Below are positions 43,091 through 55,062 of a DNA stretch of 64,000 nt, one piece after another. Numbering within the stretch: the first letter of the stretch is position 1; the number at the start of each line of letters is the position of its first letter. Source of the DNA: Algihabitans sp965233705 (GTDB taxonomy: Bacteria; Pseudomonadota; Alphaproteobacteria; Kiloniellales; DSM-21159); assembly GCA_965233705.1 (NCBI GenBank), contig CBDDTF010000003.1, positions 1,054,001 to 1,118,000 on the forward strand, in the 5' to 3' direction. The notes below the pieces were generated by a model that saw only the letters and a list, made by a program, of their open reading frames with translations, did no database searches and was not told where the DNA came from. Made by a program: the position numbers and the translations under genes.

Positions 43091-43771
43091 TCAGGCCCCG
43101 GCGAAGCGCCGGAACACGCCGGACAGAAAGCCGCCGCGCGCAAGCTCGGCGGGCCGCTCCAGGCGATAGAGCCGGCAGAGCACGGCGCCGGCCTCCCCCT
43201 GGCGCGGCCGTGCGGCATCGCTCTCGTCCAGTGCGAAGGGCAGCGCCAGCAGCCCCAGGTTCGCCTCGGGGTCGACCTCGTGCTGGGGCAAGCCCTCGCG
43301 CGCGGCTTGCCGGGCCAGGCCGCGCATCCAGTCGAGCGCGGCCAGGTCGGCCTCGGGCGCCGCACCCGCCAGGCGCCGCGCCACCTCAACCCGCTCGCCG
43401 GCGACCGCCAGCAGCACACCGCCCGGACAGAGAGCGGCCAGATGTCCCTCGGCCTTGGCCAGGTCCGGCAGGCGGCTGCCATTGCGCCAGCTTCGCCACT
43501 GCGCCAGCAGCGCCGGCACGCGCGGCGCGGCCGCCGCCGGCACGTCCGCCGGGTCCGGCCGCGGCCCCGACGCCAGGGCGGCCGGCAGGGGCGGTGCATC
43601 GTGCGACGCCCCAAAAGCATCCCCGGTCGGCACCCCGGCCGGCACCGCCGTCGAGTCCGGCGCCGCCACGCCCGACTCGGCCGGTTCACGCCGGGCCCGG
43701 CCGCTGCGCACCGTCACGCCGAGCAGCGAGGCCGGTGCGCCGTCGCGTCGGTCCGACGCGGCCCCGGTCAT
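43091..43771 (-). CDS. Third protein of the ParA cassette, unknown function
   Basis: 226 residues from the ATG at 43771, overlapping the RHH gene's TGA (ATGA), so translationally coupled. Residues 1-35 contain a basic segment (LLGVTVRSGRARRE). Residues 35-95 are Pro/Ala-rich and disordered. Residues 100-226 form one globular domain (VPALLAQWRSWRNGSRLPDL, PGGVLLAVAGERVEVARRLAG, ALDWMRGLARQAAREGLP, AVLCRLYRLERPAELA). I recognise no family; the WRSWRNGSRLPD part faintly recalls PAS_5-like helices. As part of the cassette it could be cargo, adaptor or regulator. Confidence 0.6.
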   Translation of the reverse strand: MTGAASDRRDGAPASLLGVTVRSGRARREPAESGVAAPDSTAVPAGVPTGDAFGASHDAPPLPAALASGPRPDPADVPAAAAPRVPALLAQWRSWRNGSRLPDLAKAEGHLAALCPGGVLLAVAGERVEVARRLAGAAPEADLAALDWMRGLARQAAREGLPQHEVDPEANLGLLALPFALDESDAARPRQGEAGAVLCRLYRLERPAELARGGFLSGVFRRFAGA

Positions 43772-44094
43772 GACGCCCCGTCCCGCTCGGCGCGGCGCAG
43801 GCTGGCGGCGAGCGCGCGCTCCAGATAGCGCTGACGGCTGAGGCCGGCCTTTGCCGCCGCCGCAACGAGGCGGGCATGCAGCGCCGGCTCCAGCCGGAAG
43901 GTCAGGCGCCGGCGCCACTCACGCCGGCGGCGCTGCGACCCGCCGCCGACCGCCATCGGCGCCTGCGGGGCAATCAGGCCGAGGCGCCGGCGGCGGGCGA
44001 AGGCCGCCGCCTGCGCCTCGCAGCCGGCGAAGGGGGTCGGGGCCGCCTCGCCCTTGCGGGCGAAGAGGTCTGGGGCGAGCGAGGCCAGGGTCAC
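43768..44094 (-). CDS. Ribbon-helix-helix protein coupled to ParA
   Basis: 108 residues from a GTG that overlaps the ParA stop (GTGA). The first 50 residues are flexible with a conserved-looking basic motif (SLAPDLFARKGEAAP). Residues about 60-100 form a ribbon-helix-helix fold: a beta-strand RRRLTFRLEPALHARL, then helices LVAAAAKAGLSRQRYLERALAASLRR. A flexible basic N-terminus plus RHH core is the layout of ParG/Omega-type centromere-binding partners of ParF-like ATPases, where the N-terminus stimulates ATP hydrolysis. Likely a DNA-binding partner of the adjacent ATPase and repressor of the cassette. Confidence 0.65.
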   Translation of the reverse strand: MTLASLAPDLFARKGEAAPTPFAGCEAQAAAFARRRRLGLIAPQAPMAVGGGSQRRRREWRRRLTFRLEPALHARLVAAAAKAGLSRQRYLERALAASLRRAERDGAS

Positions 44095-44804
44095 GCGCGC
44101 ACCGGCCGGGTGGCCGCCTCCCTGGCTTGGCCCAGCATCGGCTTGCCGCCGAGCCCGGCGAAGCGCGGCGACAGCAGGGTCGGCCGCGCGCCCTCCAGGC
44201 GGGCCGCCAGATAGTCCCAGAGCTGCGCCACTTCGCGGCTCGATTTGGGTGCGCTCAGCTCCATCACCGTGCGGCCGTCGATCATCGCGGCGGCGAAGTC
44301 GGTCCGGTTGTGCAGGGTGACCGGCGCCACGGTGCCGTGCTGCGAGAGCACCACGGCCGCCTCGGCGGTGATGCGCGCGTTGGCCTTGGCGGCGTTGACG
44401 ACGAAGACCAGCGGCGTGCCGTGGCGTTCGACCAGCTCGATGGTGGCGCCGGCGGCGCGCAGGTCGTGCGGGCTGGGCCGCGTCGGCACGACCACCAGGT
44501 CGGCCAGCGCGACCACGCGGTCGATGGTGTCGGTGATGGCCGGCGGCGTGTCCACCACCAGCAGCGTAACGCCGGCGGCGCGGGCGCGCGCGACGTCCTG
44601 CTCCAGGCTCGCGACCGAGGCCTGCAGGAAGGCGGGCGTGGCCGCCCGCCGCTCGTTCCACCAGTCGGTAAGGCTGCCCTGGGGGTCGGCGTCGACCAGG
44701 GCCACGGGCCCCGGGCCACGGCGATCCGCCTCGACCGCTACGTGCCCGGCCAGGGTCGTCTTGCCGGAGCCGCCCTTCTGGGAGGCGAAGGCCAGGATCT
44801 TCAT
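44091..44804 (-). CDS. ParA/MinD-family partition ATPase
   Basis: 237 residues from the ATG at 44804. Starts directly at the deviant Walker A MKILAFASQKGGSGKTT with the signature lysine (Lys-10) and Lys-15, followed by VDADPQGSLTDWW, VVDTPPAITDTIDRVVALAD (Walker B-like), VPTRPSPHDLRAAG and FVVNAAKANARI. It lacks the N-terminal helix-turn-helix of large ParA, so it is of the small (type Ib/ParF, McdA-like) kind. It is not the chromosomal parAB pair, which sits with gidA/gidB; no ParB is near. Partner candidates are the two overlapping downstream genes. Confidence 0.88.
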   Translation of the reverse strand: MKILAFASQKGGSGKTTLAGHVAVEADRRGPGPVALVDADPQGSLTDWWNERRAATPAFLQASVASLEQDVARARAAGVTLLVVDTPPAITDTIDRVVALADLVVVPTRPSPHDLRAAGATIELVERHGTPLVFVVNAAKANARITAEAAVVLSQHGTVAPVTLHNRTDFAAAMIDGRTVMELSAPKSSREVAQLWDYLAARLEGARPTLLSPRFAGLGGKPMLGQAREAATRPVRA

Positions 44805-44821
44805 GCCGGAACTCCTGCGCA

Positions 44822-44844
44822 GGCCAGCCACAGGGCGGCTGGCC
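44822..44844. promoter_or_regulatory. Inverted repeat just upstream of the ParA cassette
   Basis: GGCCAGCC (44822-44829) and GGCTGGCC (44837-44844), perfect 8-bp arms with a 7-base spacer, 18 bases before the ParA start codon. Candidate operator or centromere-like site for the RHH protein; it could equally be an mRNA leader hairpin. Confidence 0.45.
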
Positions 44845-44949
44845 GGAAACAAGCTGTCCGGCCCAAACGTCCGCCGCCAGTTAGCCGCAGGTCGCCACCG
44901 GCGTCAAAGGCTTACGCGCAGCATTCGAGGTAAATGCCGCGCTGCGCCC

Positions 44950-45129
44950 TCAGCCCTTCGGCCCGAACAGCAGCCAGGCGATGAAGCCGAGGAAGGGGAA
45001 GACCAGCAGCACCACGACCCAGATCACCTTGGCCGCCGTGGAGGCGTCGCTCTGCACCGTCTTCACGATGGCGTAGACGATCAGGATCAGGCCGATCAGG
45101 CCCAGAATGCCGGCAACTTCGATACCCAT
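44950..45129 (-). CDS. PLDc_N-type two-helix membrane protein
   Basis: 59 residues from the ATG at 45129 (GGAGGAGA about 10 bases upstream). Helix one is VAGILGLIGLILIVYAIVKT, then QSDASTAAKVIWVVVLLVFP and a second helix ending GFIAWLLFGPKG. The K-x-x-W-x-x-V-x-x-x-P-x-x-G-x-x-x-W/Y-x-x-x-G pattern is the PLDc_N domain, found at the N-terminus of cardiolipin synthases and as tiny stand-alone membrane proteins. Function of the stand-alone form is not known. Confidence 0.85.
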   Translation of the reverse strand: MGIEVAGILGLIGLILIVYAIVKTVQSDASTAAKVIWVVVLLVFPFLGFIAWLLFGPKG

Positions 45130-45379
45130 GGACTCGGCTCTCCTCCGTGCGACGCGTCAATGGCGCGCACTCTGTCAGAGCCGCGCGCCGGCCGCCAGGG
45201 TTCGCTCCGGTCGCCGTGCAGGCGGCGAAGATTCACGCCTTCGCAACACTATCCCTGCATAGAAACCGATAAAGCTGCGAGCAATCTGAAATTGCGGCGC
45301 GGCGGCCCTCAGGCCCGATCGGGGGCCAAGCCAGCGATCGAAGACAGGCCAGCGGTTGAAGAGAGGCAGGAAGGCAGGG

Positions 45380-47140
<1,761 letters not shown>

Positions 47141-47247
47141 GCCGCCCCGCCCCGCCGGGGCCGGAAAAGGCGCCACCAGGCCGCCCCCGCCTATGCTATG
47201 ATATGCGTATAAGGGGTGAGCCGCGCCGCCACGCGACGAGGCGAGAG

Positions 47248-48117
47248 ATGGCGGAGTCATCGGCACCGCGCAGCGACGCGTTTCCCAGGACGCAGGCCGA
47301 CGCCGCGCGTCCGGCCCCCGGTCGTGCCGATGGCGCGCCTCCCGGCACGGCACCTCCCGATACGGCGCGTTCCGGCGCCTCCGCGCCGGCGCGCCACGCG
47401 GCGGCGCCGGACCGACAGCAGCGCCTGCTGCCCCTGGCGGTGTGGGCGGTGATCGGTCTGGGGGTCTTCTTCTTCCTGGTGACCCTGAGCCAGCTCACCT
47501 ACCTGCATTGGGAGCTGCGCAAGCCGCAGGCGAGCCAGGTCGCCGCCTACGCCCGCCAGGTGCTGGAGACCGCCGAGCCCGGCGACGTGACGCAGCTCCA
47601 ACTCGCCCTCTCCGCGCAGCTCGAAAGCGAAGCGATCGCGCGGCGCTACGACGGCGCCTCGGTGATCCTGATGGGCCACCTCTGGATCCGCTATCTCGGC
47701 TTCATCACCGGCATGATCATGGCGGTGATCGGCTCGACCTTCATCCTGGCACGGGTGCGCGCGCCGGGGCAGTCGCAGCTCGGCGCCGAGGGCGGCGGCG
47801 TCAAGCTGACCCTGGCCAGCGCCTCGCCCGGCCTGATCCTGGCCGCCCTCGGCTCGGTCATGATGGTCGTCACGGTGCTCGCGCAGCAGACGACGAACGT
47901 CAGCGATTCGGCGCTCTATCGCCCCTTCGCGCTGCCCGGCGCCGGGCCGAGTCGCCCCTTCGAGCCGCCGGCGACGCTGCCCAACGCACCGGCGGCCGAA
48001 CAGCCGGACGCCGCGACCCGCGTGCGGCCGCCCCGGGCCCTGCGGCCGGCCGCACCCGGGCCTTCCGCCAGCGAGGAGACACCGGCCGGCGCCGCCCCAC
48101 CCGCGCAGGAGCAGTGA
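47248..48117 (+). CDS. Membrane protein of unknown function, three helices
   Basis: 289 residues from the ATG at 47248 (GCGAGAG upstream). Residues 1-55 are Pro/Ala-rich and disordered. Helices are LAVWAVIGLGVFFFLVTLSQ (about 63-83), IRYLGFITGMIMAVIGSTFI (about 143-163) and LASASPGLILAALGSVMMVV (about 181-203). Between helices 1 and 2 is a soluble segment (VAAYARQVLETAEPGDVTQL) and the last 80 residues are Pro/Ala-rich. No family recognised. It starts 107 bases after the kinase, and the next gene follows its stop by one base. Confidence 0.6.
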   Translation: MAESSAPRSDAFPRTQADAARPAPGRADGAPPGTAPPDTARSGASAPARHAAAPDRQQRLLPLAVWAVIGLGVFFFLVTLSQLTYLHWELRKPQASQVAAYARQVLETAEPGDVTQLQLALSAQLESEAIARRYDGASVILMGHLWIRYLGFITGMIMAVIGSTFILARVRAPGQSQLGAEGGGVKLTLASASPGLILAALGSVMMVVTVLAQQTTNVSDSALYRPFALPGAGPSRPFEPPATLPNAPAAEQPDAATRVRPPRALRPAAPGPSASEETPAGAAPPAQEQ

Positions 48118-48118
48118 G

Positions 48119-48943
48119 ATGCCGCTTGCTTTCCGTCCCCTCTCGGCCGTCTTGGCCCTCGCCCTGTCGCTCGCGCTCGTGGCGCCCACCATGACGCGGG
48201 CCGAGCCCGTCATCTCCACCGAGCAGCTCTTCGACAAGGCGCACCGGGCGTGGAGCCGTGCCGACTACGTCTCGACCTACGGCTACCTCATGGCCTTCGT
48301 TCAGCGCGATCCGCCGCAGATGACCGACGGTGGCTTCGCCGGCCAGATCGAAGGCTGGCTCGACGCCGCCTACAGCAATGCCGCAGCGGCTGCGGTGGCC
48401 GGTGGCGGCCTGCCCGCGGGAGTCGAAGCCAAGGGAGACTTCGCCGGGCCGAGCAACGGCGGCCGGCCGCGCGTCGACTTCGACCCGCCGGCCCGGCTGG
48501 CCCCGCGGCAGCCGCGCAGCTACCGTCTGGAGTGCCGCGGCGGCGGCCGGATGAGCGCCAACTACTACCCGGGCAGCGGCAGCCACCGCCTGGAGATCCA
48601 CTTCGACAAGGCGCCCCGGGCCGCGCGTCAGCGGCCCCCGGGGCCGGGTCAGTGCGCCTGGGTCGATCGCCCGGTCGCACAGGACGAGCCCTGGTGGCTG
48701 ACTTGGCGCTTCGACGCCAGCGAGCAAACGCTGCAGCGGCTGATGTTCGGCGCCCGCGGGGGCAACACCGGCCTGAGCCTGCTGCCCAACACCACCAAGT
48801 ACGTCTCCGGCCTGATCATGGAGGTCCAGGGGCGCCAACTGCAGCGGCTGATCGCGGCCGTCCACCGGGGCCGCCCCTTTGCCGTCGACTGCTACAACGA
48901 CCGCCGGGGCAAGTTCCGGGTCACCGCCGTGCACGTGGAGTGA
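48119..48943 (+). CDS. Exported protein of unknown function
   Basis: 274 residues with a signal peptide (LSAVLALALSLALVAPTMTRAEP, about 8-30). The region STEQLFDKAHRAWSRADYVSTYGYLMAFVQR looks like a TPR-type helix pair. The C-terminal half is beta-rich with three Cys (RLECRGGG, GPGQCAWVD, AVDCYNDRRG), giving a possible disulfide. The ending FRVTAVHVE is strand-like. No family recognised. One base separates it from the preceding membrane protein, implying a joint envelope function, possibly read out by the upstream kinase. Confidence 0.6.
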   Translation: MPLAFRPLSAVLALALSLALVAPTMTRAEPVISTEQLFDKAHRAWSRADYVSTYGYLMAFVQRDPPQMTDGGFAGQIEGWLDAAYSNAAAAAVAGGGLPAGVEAKGDFAGPSNGGRPRVDFDPPARLAPRQPRSYRLECRGGGRMSANYYPGSGSHRLEIHFDKAPRAARQRPPGPGQCAWVDRPVAQDEPWWLTWRFDASEQTLQRLMFGARGGNTGLSLLPNTTKYVSGLIMEVQGRQLQRLIAAVHRGRPFAVDCYNDRRGKFRVTAVHVE

Positions 48944-48953
48944 CCCGGCCGCC

Positions 48954-49514
48954 TCAGGTCTCCCGCAGGTAGTAGCCGATATTGCCCCCCGGGGCGGCGC
49001 CGGCCCGGTTGAGCGCGGCCGCCGACGAGGCCAGGGGCGAGAGGCTGCCGATCAGCAGAGCCGGCCGCGCCTGCCCGTCGACGAGCGGCAGGATCGTCGC
49101 TTCGTAGCCCAGATAATCCTTGGGAAAGGCATGGACGTGGCGGACCACGACGAAGGGCGTGACCTGCTCCAGGCAGAAGAGGTGATTCTCGAACATCGCC
49201 TCGGCCTGCGCGCCATGCACCTCGCGAAACTTGCGTCCCTTGAAATCGGCGCCGGCGAAGTCGACGAAAACGCTGCCGAACAGCCGACCGGTGAAATCGC
49301 GTCGGTCCTCGTCCAATTGCCAGAGATAGAGAAAGGGCAGCAGCCGCGGCACGTCGGTCGGATCGAAATCGCTCTTGCGGGTCAGGCCGTCGCCCCGGCG
49401 CAGGCGGCGCCAGTAGTCGAAGAGCTGGCGGCTCTGCTCGGCCACCATAACGCTCCGAAAAGCTTCCGGACTTGCCAGCGTCCTGCGTTCGTCGGCAAAC
49501 GGATCCCCGAACAT
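48954..49514 (-). CDS. PAS_5-like single-domain protein (second copy)
   Basis: 186 residues. Same layout as the protein at 11169-11702: SRQLFDYWRRLRRGDGLTRKSDFDPTDV, LLPFLYLWQLDEDRRDFTGRLFG, a central helix and strands (VVVRHVHAFPKDYLGYEATILPL) ending in a LLIGSLSPLAS strand. The LxDYWxxLRxGxxL and FDPxDVPxLLPF signature identifies the PAS_5 family more clearly than in the first copy. Stand-alone, with no kinase or cyclase fused. Convergent with the exported protein gene (10 bases between stops). Confidence 0.7.
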   Translation of the reverse strand: MFGDPFADERRTLASPEAFRSVMVAEQSRQLFDYWRRLRRGDGLTRKSDFDPTDVPRLLPFLYLWQLDEDRRDFTGRLFGSVFVDFAGADFKGRKFREVHGAQAEAMFENHLFCLEQVTPFVVVRHVHAFPKDYLGYEATILPLVDGQARPALLIGSLSPLASSAAALNRAGAAPGGNIGYYLRET

Positions 49515-49611
49515 GCCGCTTTCCGCCGCACTCCTTGCTGCTCGGCGCGCTCAGCCCCTCGGCCGGACAGCGCCAAGGCTACAGCCCGGTAATCTAGAGT
49601 ATCCGTGATGG

Positions 49612-49745
49612 TCAGGCCAGTTTTGGCTGCCATTTGCGCTGCTGGTCGAGCAGGGCGTTAGCGAGGGCGAGGAGTTTTCGCATCACGGCGACGATGGCGA
49701 CTTTCGGGGGTTTTCCGCAAAGACGGGAGGTCACACGGCACCGCG
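49612..49745 (-). pseudogene. Remnant of an IS110-family transposase (C-terminus)
   Basis: The minus strand reads GKPPKVAIVAVMRKLLALAN then ALLDQQRKWQPKLA and TGA at 49612. The GKPxKVAxVAxMRKLLxxxNALL block is the conserved end of IS110/IS1111-type (Transposase_20) recombinases. Similarity fades upstream of about 49745, so only ~45 codons remain. It lies next to tRNA-Lys, a frequent landing site for mobile DNA. Confidence 0.75.
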
Positions 49746-49861
49746 CGCGCGGGCGGACGCAAAAATCGGATCGAGGAACAGAGAGCGAACGAAGAGCTGC
49801 CAGGGCGGGGCAGATGAATGCCCCTCTCGGTAGACGGCGTAGCCGCCCGCGGCGAAGAGAA

Positions 49862-49937
49862 TGGTGAGCCCGGTTGGATTCGAACCAACGACCTACTGAT
49901 TAAAAGTCAGTTGCTCTGCCAGCTGAGCTACGGGCCC
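49862..49937 (-). tRNA. tRNA-Lys(TTT)
   Basis: 76-nt cloverleaf with acceptor GGGCCCG/CGGGCTC, D arm TAGCTCAGCTGGCAGAGCA, anticodon loop CTTTTAA (TTT), T-loop TTCGAAT, discriminator A and encoded CCA (49862-49864). Confidence 0.97.
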
Positions 49938-50064
49938 GGGGGTCTCCGGCACGGAGGCCGCGCGCGGGCGCGCGGCCCGGCGACATCGCTCGCGAGCCAC
50001 CATAGTCACGCCGCCGCCGGGGTCAAGCGGCACCGTGGCGTCCGGCGGCTTTTCCGCGGCGCGG

Positions 50065-50631
50065 TCAGTTCTCCTTGAGCGTCTGCACCTTGCGCCGCTC
50101 GCCCTCGCCGTCGGAGGTCTCGAGGTCGAAGCGTTCGGCCAGACGCTCGGCGACGCTGGGGGTGACGAAGCTGCGCACGTCGCCGCCCAGCCGCCCGATC
50201 TCCTTGACGAAGCGCGAGGAGATGAACTGCTGGCGCTCGCTGGCCATCAGGAAGACCGTCTCGATCCGGTCGTTCAGGCGCGCGTTCATCCCGGCCATCT
50301 GGAACTCGTACTCGAAATCGGAGACGGCGCGCAGGCCGCGCAGGATCGCCTCGGCTCCCACGTCCTCGCAGAAGTGCATGAGCAGATTGTCGAAGGCCCG
50401 CGCCTCCAGCACCGTTCCCGTGTCCGCCAGCGCGTCGAGCTCGTCCTGCACCATGGCGAGCCGGTCGTCGATGCCGAACAGCGGACTCTTGCCGGCGTTG
50501 CGGGCGACGGCGACGATCAGCCTGTCGACCAGCTTGGCGCCACGCCGGATGATGTCCAGGTGCCCCAAGGTGATCGGATCGAAGGTTCCCGGATAGACCG
50601 CGATCCGCGGCTTGCGCGTTGCCTCACTCAT
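50065..50631 (-). CDS. coaD: Phosphopantetheine adenylyltransferase
   Basis: 188 residues from the ATG at 50631. CoaD transfers AMP from ATP to 4'-phosphopantetheine, the penultimate step of CoA synthesis. Nucleotidyltransferase T/HxGH motif YPGTFDPITLGHLDIIRR, the LFGIDDRLAMVQDEL helix, RGLRAVSDFEYEFQMAGMN, and the ISSRFVKEIGRLGGDV signature are all present. It extends about 25 residues past the usual end (FDLETSDGEGERRKVQTL). Lies after gyrA on the same strand, a common alphaproteobacterial order. Confidence 0.95.
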   Translation of the reverse strand: MSEATRKPRIAVYPGTFDPITLGHLDIIRRGAKLVDRLIVAVARNAGKSPLFGIDDRLAMVQDELDALADTGTVLEARAFDNLLMHFCEDVGAEAILRGLRAVSDFEYEFQMAGMNARLNDRIETVFLMASERQQFISSRFVKEIGRLGGDVRSFVTPSVAERLAERFDLETSDGEGERRKVQTLKEN

Positions 50632-50678
50632 CAGCCACCCCGCTCTCCCCGCCTCCATGAGGCTCTTGTCTCGTCATC

Positions 50679-50721
50679 CCCGGTCACGGCCGCAATCGCG
50701 GTGCCGTGCCGGGTTTTTTTT
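50679..50721 (+). terminator. Plus-strand terminator between coaD and gyrA
   Basis: CCCGG..CACGGC..CGC pairs with GCG..GCCGTG..CCGGG (50679-50713), followed by eight T (50714-50721). It is oriented to stop plus-strand transcription, although every gene from 48954 to 53725 is on the minus strand. Confidence 0.7.
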
Positions 50722-50764
50722 CTTCTACTCTGCCCGCCGCCGAGCGGCCGCCCGGCCCGCAAAG

Positions 50765-53725
<2,961 letters not shown>

Positions 53726-54078
53726 GTGTCCGCCCTGAAGCTGTTGTGATCTTCTTGTCGAAAGGCGGGGGCTCCGCGTCGATCGAAAGCGCTGCGAGTC
53801 GCCCCGGAAGGTTTGCGCGAACCTAGCAGATACCGCAGTTGCGAACAAACGCCCCGACCGCAGGCCAGCCCTGCCGTGCAGCGCCTTGCGACCGGCTCGT
53901 GCGGTGGCGTCTGCCGGCGCCGGGGCGGGCCGCTTGCAGCGCGCGGCGCGCGCCCCAAGTTAAGCGGCGTTACGCCGCCGACGGCAGCGGCACGCACGCC
54001 CTCGCCTTGCCGCTATCGAGCCCGATATTTCAGGCGTTTGCCGCCCCATACTCATGTTGTACTGGAGCAAGACTCCGC
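53726..54078. other. Divergent promoter region between gyrA and the flippase-like gene
   Basis: About 350 bases. Near-direct repeats TTTGCGCGAAC and GTTGCGAAC lie at about 53812-53822 and 53839-53846; a small perfect hairpin GCGGCG-TTA-CGCCGC at 53964-53978. Presumably holds the gyrA promoter and that of the gene at 54079. No small ORF or RNA recognised. Confidence 0.4.
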
Positions 54079-55062
54079 ATGCCCGCAATCCCTGACCGCC
54101 GCCCCCTGAGCCGCCGGCGCCTCTGGCTGCTGGTCGCGGCCTTCCTGGGCTTCGTCGGGCTCTTCTCCGCGGTGGCGGCGATGGTCGACCCGCAGCGCGT
54201 GCTCGACCAGCTCGCGCGACTCTCGCCGGCGGTCGTCGCGGCACTGCTCGGCCTGTCGCTGCTCAACGACCTGCTGCGGCTGCTGCGCTGGCGCCTCTAC
54301 GCGCGCCGCCTGGGCCTGCGCCAGCCGTTCGGCGAGGAGGCCCTGATCTTCCTGGCCAGCTTCGCCCTGACCGCGACGCCGGGCAAGGCCGGCGAGCTGC
54401 TGCGCGTCTGGCTGCTGAAGCAGCGGGCGGGCTGGCCCTACGGCCGCAGCCTGCCGCTGTTCCTGGCGGATCGGTTGAGCGATCTCCTGGCCCTGGTCGC
54501 GCTGGCTCTCTCGGGCCTGAGCTGGGCGGTGGGCGCGCCGCTGGCGCTGGCCGTCAGCCTGCTGAGCGCCAGCCTGCTGCTTTGGCTGTTCCTCCGCCCC
54601 GCCCCGCTGCTCGCCGCGGTCTCCTTCGTCTACGCCCGGCTGCGCCGCGGTCGGCAGCTCTGCGCGCGGCTGCGCCACACGCTGCGCCAGGGCAGGCGGC
54701 TGCGCGATCCGGGGCTCTGGGGGGCCGGCCTGCTGCTCGGCCTGGCCGGCTGGGGCGCGGAGGCGGCGAGCCTCTGGCTGCTGCTCGACGTGCTGGGCAG
54801 CCCGGTCGCGCCGTTGGACGCCGCCGCCGTCTTCGCCCTGTCCCTGGTGATCGGCGGCCTCTCGCTGCTGCCCGGCGGCCTGGGCGGGACCGAGGCGGCC
54901 ATGGTCGCCCTGCTGCTGGCCCAGGGCGTGCCGGTCGAAACGGCGCTGACCGCCACGCTCGTGCTGCGCGTGACCACCCTCTGGTTCGGCGTCGGCCTGG
55001 GGCTGGCCGCCCTGCCCGCCGCCCTGCAGCGCGCGCGCCGGCCGCTGGCGGCGCCGGCATGA
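54079..55062 (+). CDS. Flippase-like membrane protein (LPG_synthase_TM / UPF0104)
   Basis: 327 residues from the ATG at 54079; a longer frame exists upstream without support. About eight membrane helices (first LWLLVAAFLGFVGLFSAVAA). Family landmarks are LRWRLYARRLGLRQPFGEEALIF, ATPGKAGELLRVWLLKQR and the C-terminal LSLLPGGLGGTEAAMVALLL, typical of the lysylphosphatidylglycerol synthase transmembrane region (YbhN-like). The cytosolic synthase domain of MprF is missing, so it is a membrane-only member, perhaps a lipid or glycolipid flippase. Overlaps the next gene (ATGA). Confidence 0.85.
   Translation: MPAIPDRRPLSRRRLWLLVAAFLGFVGLFSAVAAMVDPQRVLDQLARLSPAVVAALLGLSLLNDLLRLLRWRLYARRLGLRQPFGEEALIFLASFALTATPGKAGELLRVWLLKQRAGWPYGRSLPLFLADRLSDLLALVALALSGLSWAVGAPLALAVSLLSASLLLWLFLRPAPLLAAVSFVYARLRRGRQLCARLRHTLRQGRRLRDPGLWGAGLLLGLAGWGAEAASLWLLLDVLGSPVAPLDAAAVFALSLVIGGLSLLPGGLGGTEAAMVALLLAQGVPVETALTATLVLRVTTLWFGVGLGLAALPAALQRARRPLAAPA

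Noticed and set aside
44091..44804. ParA gene as the chromosomal partition ParA or MipZ
   Set aside because: No parB, gid or parS-like site near; the protein lacks the typical longer ParA start and MipZ signature, and its partner is an RHH gene instead.
47200..47225. AT-rich TATGCTATGATATGCGTATAA as a riboswitch or operator
   Set aside because: It may be a -10 region or protein site for the gene at 47248, but I see no clear inverted repeat or known aptamer pattern.
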